Shown here: positions 26,916-36,742 of the stretch, one piece after another | Layout: each line of letters opens with the position of its first letter | How positions within the stretch are numbered: position 1 is the first letter of the stretch | NCBI RefSeq assembly: GCF_000203915.1 | Contig: NC_008390.1 | Coordinates: forward strand, 1,860,001-1,924,000 | Source of the DNA: Burkholderia ambifaria AMMD | Lineage (GTDB): Bacteria > Pseudomonadota > Gammaproteobacteria > Burkholderiales > Burkholderiaceae | Direction: 5' to 3' | DNA: 64,000 nt | Notes under the pieces: model-generated | Told to the model about the DNA's origin: nothing | Databases searched by the model: none | What the model saw: only the letters and a program-made list of their open reading frames with translations | Translations under genes and position numbers: made by a program

Positions 26916-27052
26916 CCGATCCCGTTCATGTTTTTAATCAATCCCTTCCCTGCCTGTCCGCAACCTTCGCCAGCAAGGGATCCGTTACGCGTCGCGATGA
27001 GGAACCTGGCGCAAGGAATCCCAATCGCTATCATACGCAGCGAGAGAGCAAA

Positions 27053-27562
27053 TCATTCAGGGCTGCGCTCTTTCTGGAAGTACTCCCGGTATGTATCAAG
27101 CACGGCCCAGAAAGCATCACGGAGCCACACGGGCTTATCATCAACATCGAGGATGAGGTATTCCGTCCCTAGGGAGTCTCCAACGCGCGACACCCCAGTG
27201 AAGAAACCCCGCTTGATTCTTTTCCCGTATGCCGGCCTCGTTTTACCATCGAGCGTATGATGCTTAGCATTGTTTGCCGCGCTGATGACTGCTCGAAACG
27301 CCTCGAGCCCGTGGATTTTGAGAACCAGCGCTTCCTCCGCCGAGCGCCCAGCCTCATCCTTGGCGGCAAGTTTTTCTCTGACATTTTCCTTTGTCCCGTT
27401 CTTGACCAGCCAATCAAGTAAGTGGAACAGGGTCACGGAAACAAGAAACGCGTTCACGGGCGTTTGCGCTGCGTAGAACGCCGTGTACTGCTCACATGCG
27501 AGGCCGAATAAATCACTTGCAGAAAGATCAAAGAAGCCCTCCGCCGGAAAACTCTGCTCCAT
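27053..27562 (-). CDS. Island hypothetical protein, 169 aa
   Basis: 169 residues starting MEQSFPAEGFFDLSASD. A predicted soluble alpha/beta protein with aromatic-rich helices and several Lys/Arg residues; the middle has AANNAKHHTLDGKTRPAYGKR. No signal peptide or known motif is recognised. The codon use is less GC-biased than the flanking chromosome, consistent with acquisition. The start overlaps the trailing frame of the decayed recombinase region. Function unknown. Confidence 0.6.
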   Translation of the reverse strand: MEQSFPAEGFFDLSASDLFGLACEQYTAFYAAQTPVNAFLVSVTLFHLLDWLVKNGTKENVREKLAAKDEAGRSAEEALVLKIHGLEAFRAVISAANNAKHHTLDGKTRPAYGKRIKRGFFTGVSRVGDSLGTEYLILDVDDKPVWLRDAFWAVLDTYREYFQKERSPE

Positions 27563-27638
27563 AGTCGCTCATCTCATGACGATTACCGGTAAATCGCGAT
27601 GATAGGCCGAAGATGGGCAAAAAGAAAAGGCGGGAATC

Positions 27639-27911
27639 CTTCACCCCCAGACCTGCCAGCGCCTCTTCCGTAGCACTCACGTCCATCGCGTTGCCCAGTC
27701 GGTCCTGCTTGGTAACGTCCACGACATCGCCTAACTCCATACGGTCCACCAAGCGTGCGAAGCCGAGACGCTCGGAGGCAGTGACGGAACTGCTAATTAA
27801 TTCGTCCACATGCGCCATTTTTCGATAGCGAACCCGTTCAATCTCTGGACGTTGGTTCTCGGTGGATGGTCATGGGGGGAGATACGGCAGTAAACGTACA
27901 CCTGTACGCAA
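27639..27911 (-). pseudogene. Decayed serine recombinase (resolvase/invertase N-terminal domain)
   Basis: On the minus strand, fragments in different frames recall a resolvase: VYVYCRIS near 27880-27908 (the usual start with the catalytic region YxRxS), STENQRPEIERV near 27845, then ASERLGFARLVDRMELGDVV and TKQDRLGNAMDV down to 27639. The canonical DRLGRN has lost its Arg, at least one frameshift separates the pieces, the in-frame copy begins with a stop, and the DNA-binding C-terminus is gone. It is probably a relic of the island's former recombinase. The frame continues to 27528 as unrelated sequence. Confidence 0.6.
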
Positions 27912-28006
27912 TAAGCGTCCGAGTCTTATGCCATGCCCGAACAGCTTACAAACGAACTTTCGTACGCCCCTGACTGCCGATATTCGAAAGGGAACGGTTT
28001 TGGAAA

Positions 28007-28495
28007 CTATTGCCCACTTCGGATTTGCTCGACATCAAGTCGACAACGGAGTTCGATTAATGTCAGCGTTAATTCGAGCGACTTTAGCTGCTTCTTGAAC
28101 GCCAGCACCCCCAGAATGATTGCCGCCATCCCGGTAGCAGCTTGCGCCCCGTAGTCCGACCACGATAATGGGCGTTGGACTTGAATCAAGGTCAGCGCAC
28201 TTAGTATTAAAGCCACTCCCGAAAGCAGTAGATTCCATACAGCGTCAAGTTGCAGGTTATTTCGCTCGGCCAAGACGAAGGGAATTCGATGGCGGAAACG
28301 CACAAGTTCGTCAACCTGCTTGGTTCGCGCCTCTTGCACGCGTACGGAGCGATTTGCCCAAATCCCCGTGAGCTTACCAGAGCACGAGTCAAGAACTCGA
28401 ACAAGATAGGTCCCCGCCACTCCGACGATGAGGCCGGCAGCAACCACGCTGAACCACCACTCACCAGATGATAAAGACTGAAGAATTTTATCCAT
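28007..28495 (-). CDS. Island membrane protein, 162 aa
   Basis: 162 residues starting MDKILQSLSSGEWWFSVV. Three hydrophobic segments (about 12-34, 86-105 and 114-132) are separated by a long charged loop rich in Arg and Glu, then a short charged C-terminal helix. It looks like a small inner-membrane protein. No family recognised. It lies within the ybiT island and has base use like the other island genes. Confidence 0.6.
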   Translation of the reverse strand: MDKILQSLSSGEWWFSVVAAGLIVGVAGTYLVRVLDSCSGKLTGIWANRSVRVQEARTKQVDELVRFRHRIPFVLAERNNLQLDAVWNLLLSGVALILSALTLIQVQRPLSWSDYGAQAATGMAAIILGVLAFKKQLKSLELTLTLIELRCRLDVEQIRSGQ

Positions 28496-28594
28496 TGCTA
28501 TCGAACGCGTTAACCAATGTGAACGGTGCGGTCAAATGCCCCCAGCGGGCCCATTTGAGGCCCGTGAGAGCATCTCGTGCTGGCGATATTAGCC

Positions 28595-29137
28595 CTAGCC
28601 GAATGCCACGAGCGCAGCCACCAGAAGCGCGACGATGGCGCTAGGCTTGGCTATTTCTATCAAGTAACTCTTCCAGACAAACCCTGAACCGAAAACAGAC
28701 GAGCAAACGCGAAGCGGCACTCTTCCGTAAAAGATATATCTATTGCCGTTCCGCTCGACCATATACCACGCACACGGGATGAGCGGGATGAACAAAAAAC
28801 AGAACGATGACAGCGATAATCCGATGACCCGACCGTCTATCATAACTATTGGAACAAACCCCGCCATACCCATTCCGCAACCATTGATGCGGTAGAGATT
28901 AAACGGCCCTCTGGTCTTGACCATTCCCCCAGTCAACTCATGAGTGGTCGCCGCGTCGATTAGATGCACGGTTCCAGGCTGAGCGGGAGGAAGTTGGCGA
29001 CGCTGAAACACATGCTTGATTGATGTCGCAGCCTTCCTAAACAGCTCTTTGCGCGCGACCGGAAACCCACAACTCGGACATGCCTTCGCGCTTGTAGATA
29101 CGTCGTGACCGCATTCAGGACAGTTGATGAGCGCCAT
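28595..29137 (-). CDS. Zinc-ribbon membrane protein of the island, 180 aa
   Basis: 180 residues. The N-terminus MALINCPECGHDVSTSAKACPSCG carries two CxxC knuckles spaced as in zinc-ribbon (double-ribbon) proteins. A helix-rich middle follows, then hydrophobic segments near residues 110-128 and at the C-terminus (IAKPSAIVALLVAALVAFG). The layout, a cytoplasmic zinc ribbon on a membrane tail, occurs in several mobile-element and stress proteins of unknown role. It lies 8 bp after the 103-aa gene, probably in one unit with it. Confidence 0.68.
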   Translation of the reverse strand: MALINCPECGHDVSTSAKACPSCGFPVARKELFRKAATSIKHVFQRRQLPPAQPGTVHLIDAATTHELTGGMVKTRGPFNLYRINGCGMGMAGFVPIVMIDGRVIGLSLSSFCFLFIPLIPCAWYMVERNGNRYIFYGRVPLRVCSSVFGSGFVWKSYLIEIAKPSAIVALLVAALVAFG

Positions 29138-29145
29138 CCCAGCCC

Positions 29146-29457
29146 CTACAGACCTTCAGGTCGAATAGCATCAAGGGCTTGCGTGGCTGTCATTCCGCGT
29201 TTGTAGGCAGTAAAGCCGTTATGTCCTCCATCAATAGAGAAGCCCACATCGCGCACGGCCTTAACGTCATATCCCAGCGCGCTTGCTATCTCGTTATAGC
29301 CATACGAGCGAACAGGCTCTTGCTGCTCGTATAGAAGCCCGTTGACGTAATTTTCCACGGCTGCGGCAATCTCATTAAAGTCAGCCGCCTTACGCTTTTT
29401 CCGCGCATCCTTGCCCCGATAGCCGTCTCTCCTAACGGATACTGGATAAGTAACCAT
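29146..29457 (-). CDS. Island hypothetical protein, 103 aa, possible DNA-binding helix-turn-helix
   Basis: 103 residues from the ATG at 29457 (a GTG two codons upstream is possible); GGGGTG lies just ahead. Basic N-terminus VSVRRDGYRGKDARKKRKAAD, then a helical stretch YNEIASALGYDVKAVRDVGF that could form a helix-turn-helix, ending FTAYKRGMTATQALDAI. No named family recognised. First gene of the island's minus-strand cargo, next to the right repeat, a common place for regulators. Confidence 0.55.
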   Translation of the reverse strand: MVTYPVSVRRDGYRGKDARKKRKAADFNEIAAAVENYVNGLLYEQQEPVRSYGYNEIASALGYDVKAVRDVGFSIDGGHNGFTAYKRGMTATQALDAIRPEGL

Positions 29458-29548
29458 ACGCACCCCGTGCTGTTATCAGTTCTGTAAGAAAAATCGAAGT
29501 TGATACTAGCACCATTGCGCGCAAACTGGCTAAGTGCGCATAAACGAG

Positions 29549-29583
29549 AAGGCCCACACCGACAAACTGCCGATGTGGGCCTT
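29549..29583. terminator. Hairpin between island cargo and the ybiT stop
   Basis: A 13-bp stem with one mismatch (arms aaggcccacaccg and cgatgtgggcctt) around a nine-base loop. T-runs on both sides are short, so termination would be modest. It lies about 135 bp downstream of ybiT on the minus strand and could act as its substitute terminator. Confidence 0.5.
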
Positions 29584-29644
29584 TCGTATTTCTGGCGGTA
29601 CGCCTTACGCGCTCCGCCTAGTGTCCTCTAGAGAGCCCCTGCCG

Positions 29645-29683
29645 TTGTCCCAACGGGACAATTCCGTAGGACAACCCGGGACA
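29645..29683. repeat. Cluster of short inverted and direct TTGTCC/GGGACA repeats at the right island junction
   Basis: Bases 29645-29661 are a palindrome with 7-bp arms (ttgtccc, gggacaa) around AAC. Two more GGACA-type copies follow within about 25 bp (aggacaa and gggacac). The block ends about 35 bp before the right repeat. Such arrays are typical protein-binding sites; here a recombinase or regulator of the island is the likely user. Confidence 0.45.
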
Positions 29684-29716
29684 CATGAAGGGCTGTCTTG
29701 GAACAAACCGGCGGTT

Positions 29717-29842
29717 TTACTCCTGCCCCTGACTCGTCAGGAACTCCTCGTAATTGCCACCGAAGTCGTACAGCGTACCGTCCGTGCGCACTTCGATGAT
29801 CCGGTTCGCCAGCCCGCTCACGAACTCACGATCGTGCGACAC
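29717..29842 (-). repeat. Right direct repeat (attR-like) forming the 3' end of ybiT
   Basis: The 126-base partner of 26790-26915. It is in frame with ybiT and includes its TAA stop at 29717-29719, so the gene is not broken by the insertion. Confidence 0.93.
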
Positions 29843-31309
29843 GAAGATCAGCGTGCCTTCGAACTGCTCGAGCGCGATCTGCAGCGACTCGATCGACTCC
29901 ATGTCCATGTGGTTGGTCGGCTCGTCCATCAGCAGCACGTTGTGGCGGCCGAGCATCAGCTTGCCCCAGATCATGCGGCCCTTCTCGCCGCCCGACAGCA
30001 CCTTCACCGACTTCTTGATGTCGTCCGACGAAAACAGCAGGCGGCCCAGCGTGCCGCGCACCATCGTCTCGTCATCGCCATCCTTGCGGTACTGGTCGAT
30101 CCAGTCCATCAGCGTGATGTCGTTCGGGAACTCCTCGTACGTATCCTGCGGCATGTAGCCGACATTCGCGTTCTCGGACCACTTCACCGTGCCGTGATCG
30201 AGCGGCAGCGCGCCGAGCAGCGAACGCAGCAGCGTCGTCTTCCCCGCGCCGTTCTCGCCGATGATCGCAATGCGCTCGCCCGGCTGCACCGACAGGTTGA
30301 AGTTCTGGAAGATCGTGCGCTCGTACTTCTTCGTGATGTCTTCGGCAACCACCGCGACGTTGTGCAGCTTCTTCTCGAACTCGAAGCGGATGAACGGGTT
30401 CTGACGCGACGACGGCTTGAATTCCTCGATCTTGATCTTGTCGATCTGCTTCGCCCGGCTCGTTGCCTGGCGAGCCTTCGACTTGTTCGCCGAGAAGCGG
30501 CGCACGAAGTCCTGCAGCTCGGCCACGCGTTCCTTCGCCCGCGTGTTCGCCGCGGCCTGGCGCTCGCGCGCCTGTGCCGATGCGAGCATGTAGTCGTCGT
30601 AGTTGCCCGGCCAGACCTTCAGCGTGCCGAAGTCCATGTCGGCCATGTGCGTGCACACCGAGTTCAGGAAGTGACGATCGTGCGAGATGATGATCATCGT
30701 CGAGTTGTACTCGTTGAGCGTTTGCTCGAGCCAACGGATCGAGTTGATGTCGAGGTTGTTGGTCGGTTCGTCGAGCAGCAGCACGTCCGGCTTCGAGAAC
30801 AGCGCCTGCGCGAGCAGCACGCGCAGCTTCCAGCCCGGCGCGACGTCGGCCATCGTGCCGGTGTGGAACTTCTCCTCGATGCCGATGCCGAGCAGCAGCG
30901 CGCCCGCGCGCGCCTCGGCGTCGTAGCCGCCGTATTCGGCGAACTTGCCTTCGAGCTCGGCCGCGTGCATGTAGTCGTCGTCGGTGGCTTCCGGGTTCGC
31001 GTAGATCGCGTCGCGCTCGGTCATCGCGGCCCACATCTCGGTGTGACCCATCATCACGACGTCGAGCACGCGCACGTCTTCATACGCGAACTGGTCCTGG
31101 CGCAGCTTGCCCAGACGCACGTTCGGCTCCAGCGCGACGTTGCCGCCGCTCGGCTCGAGGTCGCCGCCGAGGATCTTCATGAAGGTCGACTTGCCACAGC
31201 CGTTCGCGCCGATCAGACCATAGCGGTTGCCCTCGCCGAATTTGACCGAGATATTCTCGAACAAGGGCTTCGGCCCGAATTGCATCGTGATGTTGGCAGT
31301 AGAAAGCAC
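29717..31309 (-). CDS. ybiT: ABC-F family ribosome-associated ATPase YbiT
   Basis: 530 residues, the same length as E. coli YbiT. Two ABC domains: Walker [10 protein letters not shown] and GENGAGKTT, Walker [12 protein letters not shown] and [11 protein letters not shown], separated by a charged coiled linker with [21 protein letters not shown], a hallmark of this branch. The start [20 protein letters not shown] aligns with YbiT from its first residues. ABC-F proteins bind the ribosomal E site and modulate translation. It has no membrane domain. Its last ~42 codons come from the right repeat of the island. Confidence 0.95.
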   Translation of the reverse strand: MLSTANITMQFGPKPLFENISVKFGEGNRYGLIGANGCGKSTFMKILGGDLEPSGGNVALEPNVRLGKLRQDQFAYEDVRVLDVVMMGHTEMWAAMTERDAIYANPEATDDDYMHAAELEGKFAEYGGYDAEARAGALLLGIGIEEKFHTGTMADVAPGWKLRVLLAQALFSKPDVLLLDEPTNNLDINSIRWLEQTLNEYNSTMIIISHDRHFLNSVCTHMADMDFGTLKVWPGNYDDYMLASAQARERQAAANTRAKERVAELQDFVRRFSANKSKARQATSRAKQIDKIKIEEFKPSSRQNPFIRFEFEKKLHNVAVVAEDITKKYERTIFQNFNLSVQPGERIAIIGENGAGKTTLLRSLLGALPLDHGTVKWSENANVGYMPQDTYEEFPNDITLMDWIDQYRKDGDDETMVRGTLGRLLFSSDDIKKSVKVLSGGEKGRMIWGKLMLGRHNVLLMDEPTNHMDMESIESLQIALEQFEGTLIFVSHDREFVSGLANRIIEVRTDGTLYDFGGNYEEFLTSQGQE

Positions 31310-31476
31310 GGCAGGTCCCGTAAGAGAGAAATCGACGGAAAACCGTGTATTTTAGCAGGTGTCGGAGAAACTGCCGACCACGCCGCCGCGGCACCCGCGC
31401 TACGGTCGTTGCCCGGTGCCCGCTGCCCCGTCAACACGACGGCATACGCGCCATCGCCGTCACACCGGAACCCCGC

Positions 31477-31929
31477 ATGCCAACCAGCCAGCTTCGAGAA
31501 CAACTCGTCGGCGCATGGCGCCTCGTTTCCTACGAAATCCGCCCGCGCGACGGCGGCACCGTCACCTACCCGCTCGGCCGCGACGCGCGCGGCTGGATCC
31601 TGTACACGCCGGACGGCTACATGTCCGCGCAGTTGATGGCGCCCGGCCGCCCGCCTTATGCGGACGGCGACCTGCAGGGCGGCAGCGTCGAGGAACGCGC
31701 CGCCGCCGCCCACGGCTACATCGCATATTCAGGCCCTTTTAACGTCGACGACGACGGCACGCTGACCCATGAAATGGACGTGAGCCTGTATCCGAACTGG
31801 ATCGGCAACGTCCAGCAGCGGGTTGTCAGTATCGACGGCGACCGGATGCAACTCGGCACCGCCGGGCCCGTCGTCATCAACGGCCGGGAGGTTGACGCGG
31901 TACTCGTCTGGGTGCGCGCCCGCCGCTGA
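31477..31929 (+). CDS. Lipocalin-like domain protein, 150 aa
   Basis: 150 residues. Opening [18 protein letters not shown], then [16 protein letters not shown] and, later, [18 protein letters not shown] follow the pattern of the lipocalin-like domain (PF13924 type), small beta-barrel proteins often found beside enzymes. No signal peptide. The start at 31477 is the first ATG with family homology; the upstream frame is arginine-rich. Ligand unknown. Divergent from ybiT. Confidence 0.8.
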   Translation: MPTSQLREQLVGAWRLVSYEIRPRDGGTVTYPLGRDARGWILYTPDGYMSAQLMAPGRPPYADGDLQGGSVEERAAAAHGYIAYSGPFNVDDDGTLTHEMDVSLYPNWIGNVQQRVVSIDGDRMQLGTAGPVVINGREVDAVLVWVRARR

Positions 31930-32058
31930 GCAGCGGCCGCTGGAGCTACCGCGCGACGGCGGCGGGACCTAGAGGCGGCAACCGGGAGCGGCGCCCCAAC
32001 GAGCGCGGCCGGTCAGCGCGGCACCGTGCCGTCCCGCCTGCCCCACCGCCGTCGCCGG

Positions 32059-34356
32059 TCACTTGCCGGCTTTCGCCGCTTCTTTCTCCGCCGCCTTGGC
32101 CTTCATCTGCGCGAACAGCTGCGAACACGGCACGTCGCGGTTGTTGCTCGGCGCGATCAGCGGAATCAGCGCCGCGAACGGGTTGATCAGCCCGAGCCCG
32201 ACCGCCGCGCCGGCGCGCAGCGCGAGCGCGCCCGCCTCGACGCCGACCTTCGGGTTCTTGAACGTGCCCTTCGCGTACAGCGGCGAGCGCAGCGAGAAGA
32301 TCCGGAAACCCTTCGTGTGCGGATGGATCTTCAGGTCGACCGATTCGTCGCGCAGGTTGACCGGGCCGTCGACGTTGATCAGCGCGTCGTCCGTATCGAG
32401 CGCGAAGACCTTCGGGTCGAGGATGCCGTCATTCGCGACGAAATCGAACGCCGCGCAATTGATCTTCACGTCGCGGGTGCCGAACAGCTTCTCGTAGACG
32501 ACGTTCGCGACGTTCAGGCCCGCCGCCTCCATCAGCAGCAGGCTGATGCGGCCGTCGGTGATGAGCGCCTTCACCTCGCCGGTCGACGTCGCGGCGAGCG
32601 CGGCCGGCGAGTTGCCGGTCGCCGACAGCGACGCGTCGCCGTTGATCTCGCCGAGCGCGGTCTGCATCACCTTCTGCGTCGGGAACAGCTGCTTGAGCTT
32701 CAGATGGCGCGCGCTCAGCGTGAAACGGCCCTTGAGCGGCGTGCGGCTGCCGTCGAGATGCGCATTCGTCGCGAGCGTGCCGCCAGCGACGCCGAATTGC
32801 AGCGGCTCGAGCGTCAGCACGCCGTCCTGCAGCAGGATGTGCGTGTACAGGTTGGTGATCGGCAACTGCGGGCTCTTGATCAGCCTGCGGCCGGTGAATT
32901 TCACGTCCGCGTCGATCGCGCTCCAGCGCTCGGTGCGGAACGCCGCGACCGGCAGCACGCGGTCCGGCGGCTGGCGCGTCGTGTCGCCGCGCTTCGCCTT
33001 GCTCGCGGGAGAATCGGCGCCGATCACCGGCGCGAGGTCGGAGAACTGCAGCAGGTTCGACACGACTTCGCCCGACAGCTTCGGCCGCGGCTTGCGCTGC
33101 GCCCAGGTGAGCGTGCCGTGCAGATCGCTGCCGCCGACGCGGCCCTTGAAGTTCTCGTAGCGGAACGTGCTCGTGGGCGGATTGAAGTTGCCGATCAGCC
33201 GTCCGTCGGTCGCATACGGCGGCGTGTCGGGCAGCGTGATGCCGGTGAGCTGATAGAGGTGCGACATCGACGTGCCCTGCAGCCACAGCCGCAGGTTCAG
33301 TGCCGCGAGATGCCGCGGATCGGTCAGCGTGCCGACGATCGCGAGCCGCGTATCGCCGGCCTTCACGTCGGCCTGCAGCGGGAACGGCTGCGTCGCGCTC
33401 TCGACCGCCAGCACGCCGCCCACCTTGCCGGTGCCGGTCACCGGCACGTTCTTGTAGCGGCCGTCGACCTTGAGGCCGAACGCGTACGTCGGCTCCGACT
33501 TCGCGGGTACCGCGGCCCCGGATGCGCCGCTCGCGGCGGATGCCGGCACGGCCGTCGATGCTGACGAGACCGGCCTGGCCGCGGAGGCAGACGCCGCCCC
33601 CGATGCGACCACGGGCGTCGACGCCGCGCTTGCGCCCTGTGCCGCGGATGCACCCGACCCGGCGGACGCGGCCTCCGCATGCGCCTTTGCGGCCATCTGC
33701 GCGGCCCCCTGCTTGCCGACATGCTGGGCGGACGCCGCGAGCGAGGTCTGTTCCTGCTCCTTCAGCACGTCGCCGATCGGAATCGGATGGCCGAGCGTAT
33801 CCACCGCGATCGTGAGATCGGCCTTGGTGATCGCATCGCGATAGACGATGGTCCCCTTCGCGAACGCGAAGCTGTCGAGCCGCAGGTTCCACCGCGTCGG
33901 CTTGCCCGATTGCTTGAATTCGAAGGTCCACGTGTTGCGGCCATCGGCGAGGCGCTCGAGGTCGACTGCGGGATTGACGGCGTCGATCGACGGAATGACG
34001 ATCTGATGCGTGAAGAGCGGGAGAATCGCGAGATCGAAGTGGGCGGCGTCGAGCGTGACGAACTTCGGGCCCTTCGCCCAGTCGGGGTTGCCGATCTCGA
34101 GCTGCGTGGCCGAGAAGCGCGGCCAGGGCACCCATGCCCGCCAGCCGGTCTCGCCTTGCGGGCGGTGCCAGTCGACCCTGAGATCGCCGTGGATCGCAAA
34201 CGAACGGCCAAGTGCGGTGCTCACATGTTCGTTGACCCACGGTTTCGCGTGGTTCCAGTCGAACGTGAAAATGAAGATGCCGGTTGCCACAATGACCAGT
34301 GCGACGATACCGACAATCCATGCAGCCGACTTGCCAATGGCTCGAGCTAGCGTCAT
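32059..34356 (-). CDS. AsmA-family protein
   Basis: 765 residues. A single N-terminal membrane helix (AAWIVGIVALVIVATGIFIF, 11-30) anchors a large periplasmic part. GRSFAIHGDLRVDW and SATQLEIGNPDW are the AsmA-domain opening; the AsmA_2-type C-terminus includes DGRISLLLMEAAGLNVANVV and ends near FAQMKAKAAEKEAAKAG. These proteins are thought to move phospholipids between membranes. An Ala/Ser-rich linker (218-288) looks like a lineage insertion. The start at 34356 gives a short cytoplasmic leader; a longer frame to 34443 is unlikely. Confidence 0.88.
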   Translation of the reverse strand: MTLARAIGKSAAWIVGIVALVIVATGIFIFTFDWNHAKPWVNEHVSTALGRSFAIHGDLRVDWHRPQGETGWRAWVPWPRFSATQLEIGNPDWAKGPKFVTLDAAHFDLAILPLFTHQIVIPSIDAVNPAVDLERLADGRNTWTFEFKQSGKPTRWNLRLDSFAFAKGTIVYRDAITKADLTIAVDTLGHPIPIGDVLKEQEQTSLAASAQHVGKQGAAQMAAKAHAEAASAGSGASAAQGASAASTPVVASGAASASAARPVSSASTAVPASAASGASGAAVPAKSEPTYAFGLKVDGRYKNVPVTGTGKVGGVLAVESATQPFPLQADVKAGDTRLAIVGTLTDPRHLAALNLRLWLQGTSMSHLYQLTGITLPDTPPYATDGRLIGNFNPPTSTFRYENFKGRVGGSDLHGTLTWAQRKPRPKLSGEVVSNLLQFSDLAPVIGADSPASKAKRGDTTRQPPDRVLPVAAFRTERWSAIDADVKFTGRRLIKSPQLPITNLYTHILLQDGVLTLEPLQFGVAGGTLATNAHLDGSRTPLKGRFTLSARHLKLKQLFPTQKVMQTALGEINGDASLSATGNSPAALAATSTGEVKALITDGRISLLLMEAAGLNVANVVYEKLFGTRDVKINCAAFDFVANDGILDPKVFALDTDDALINVDGPVNLRDESVDLKIHPHTKGFRIFSLRSPLYAKGTFKNPKVGVEAGALALRAGAAVGLGLINPFAALIPLIAPSNNRDVPCSQLFAQMKAKAAEKEAAKAGK

Positions 34357-34507
34357 GGCGGTTCCGTTGTTGTTCTGCAGAGTTTGCGCGCCATGTCGGG
34401 CCCCTCCTGTGAGTGAATCGAACACGACACCGGCGGCTTTCAATCGGTATTATGGCGCACGCTGCGCCAATGCTTCGGCGCCGTTAACGCTTTTTTTCAT
34501 TTGTGAC

Positions 34508-35205
<698 letters not shown>

Positions 35206-35209
<4 letters not shown>

Positions 35210-36009
35210 GCCCGTCGTTGCAGGAGCTGAGTCTCGTCGACGTCGGCATCGCCGCCGGCCTCGTCGCGGTCAACGGCGCGATTTCGGCCGCGCTGTCGCT
35301 CGGCCTCGGGCGCAAGCTCGCGCTCGCTGCCGTGCGCACCGTCGTGCAGCTGCTCGCGATCGGCTACGTGCTCGGCTGGGTGTTCGGCCATCCGCACTGG
35401 AGCGTCGTGCTGCCGATCACCGCGCTGATGACGTTGATCGCCGGCTTTGCGGGCGCCGGTCGCGGCAAGCATGCGTATCGCGGACAACGCGTCGACAGCA
35501 TCGCGTCGATCTGGTTCAGCAGCTGGTTCGTCGCGGCGATCGGCCTGTTCGTCGTGATCCGCATTCATCCGTGGTACACGCCGCAATATGTGATCCCGAT
35601 CCTCGGGATGATCCTCGGCAATACGCTGACGGGCGTGTCGCTCGGCGTCGAGCGGATGATGGAGGAACTGACCGCGCGGCGCGACCGCGTCGAGACCGCA
35701 CTCGCGCTCGGCGCAACGCGCTGGGAAGCCGCGCAGGACGCCGCGCGCCAGGCCGTGCGCGCAGGCATGCTGCCGACGCTCAACCAGATGGCCGTGGTCG
35801 GCGTCGTGAGCCTGCCGGGGATGATGACGGGTCAGGTGCTGGCCGGCCAGTCGCCGCTGCAGGCCGTGCGCTATCAGATCGTGATCATGTTCCTGATCGC
35901 CGCGGCATCCGCGCTCGGTACCGTCGGCGCGGTGCTGATGACGTATCGCCGGCTGTTCTCGGCCGATCACCGCTTTCTCGCGTCGCGGCTAGAGGAGCGC
36001 ACGCCGTGA
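35206..36009 (+). CDS. fetB: UPF0014-family membrane permease, FetB/YbbM type
   Basis: 267 residues with about seven hydrophobic helices and family motifs: VRTVVQLLAIGYVLGWVF, ILGMILGNTLTGVSLG and LPGMMTGQVLAGQSPLQAVRYQI. Starts within the ATPase stop, so the two are coupled. Partner of FetA; the export substrate (iron) is by homology only. Convergent with the lysozyme-inhibitor gene, 55 bp away. Confidence 0.9.
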
Positions 36010-36064
36010 CGCGCGCCGTGACGCGCGCCTGCCGACACGCACGCGGCCTTCGCGCGGCGTGCGG

Positions 36065-36538
36065 TCAGCGCGCCGCGCGGCGCTTTCCGAGCGCCTGACG
36101 CAACGCGGCCGTCACATCGGCATCGGGCGCCAGCCCGTCGACCGACGCGACGAGCCGCACCGCACGCGGCGTCGTCACATAGGCCTGCGCACCGACATAA
36201 CCGCCGCTGCCGGCCGAGCGCGTCGTGACGACGAGCGCCTGCGGCGCACGTGCGCCGAGATCCGCGGTAAACGCATCGGCGACGGTGCCGTCGCGCGCAT
36301 GCAGCACGCCCGTCACGTAGTCGTCCGTATCGAAGCCGGGCGCCGCATGCGCGGTCGAATACACGCGCACCGCATAGCTGCCCGTCGAGCACGGTTCGAG
36401 CGCGCCGCTCGACACGACGGCCGTCTGCTGCCGTGACGGCAGCTCGACTTTTTTCACGAAGCTGCAATCGTCGGCCGCCTGCGCATGGGCGGCGACGAAC
36501 GCAGCGGCCGACAGCAGCGCGCGCATGCGATGTTTCAT
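36065..36538 (-). CDS. Exported PliI-like periplasmic lysozyme inhibitor
   Basis: 157 residues with a clear signal peptide (MKHRMRALLSAAAFVAAHAQA-A). The mature part has GSYAVRVYSTAHAAPGFDTDD, VTGVLHARDGTV and VTTRSAGSGGYVGAQAYV, the pattern I associate with PliI, the periplasmic inhibitor of I-type (invertebrate) lysozyme. Two Cys (in DDCSFV and EPCSTG) may form a disulfide. The start is the ATG at 36538 just ahead of the signal peptide; a frame to 36604 has no hydrophobic leader. Family assignment is from memory of motifs. Confidence 0.6.
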   Translation of the reverse strand: MKHRMRALLSAAAFVAAHAQAADDCSFVKKVELPSRQQTAVVSSGALEPCSTGSYAVRVYSTAHAAPGFDTDDYVTGVLHARDGTVADAFTADLGARAPQALVVTTRSAGSGGYVGAQAYVTTPRAVRLVASVDGLAPDADVTAALRQALGKRRAAR

Positions 36539-36742
36539 GGAATGTCGTTCGGGGAAGGAGGTGGCGGATGTCGCGAGGATAGCGTGACACCTGTGTGACG
36601 TCACGCACGCCGGGCTCGACGAAGTCGAACTTCAAACGATGAAAAGCCCGAAGCCGCGCGCCACGAAACCGTCACGCGCGGCCGTGCAACGCACCGCGAT
36701 TGGTTGCGCGCGCACCGGCCGCGGCCGGCCCGCGCACTGCAC

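Larger units (their letters stand above)
26790..29842. mobile_element. Small genomic island integrated in the 3' end of ybiT
   Basis: The 3-kb segment is bounded by a 126-bp direct repeat of the ybiT 3' end. The right copy keeps ybiT full length, so integration replaced the gene's end with an element-borne copy, the usual strategy of site-specific integrating islands. Base composition drops clearly below that of the flanks. Cargo: four unknown genes, all on the minus strand (27053, 28007, 28595, 29146), and a decayed serine recombinase. No intact integrase is present, so this is either a deletion derivative or an element mobilised in trans. 26916-27052 holds no gene that I can see. Confidence 0.88.

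Noticed and set aside
26748..27260. Plus-strand frame of 170 codons across the left repeat
   Set aside because: It is antisense to the ybiT remnant and then noncoding island sequence; no family match.
32026..33564. Long plus-strand frame opposite the AsmA gene
   Set aside because: Arginine/glutamine-rich shadow, typical of reverse frames in high-GC DNA.
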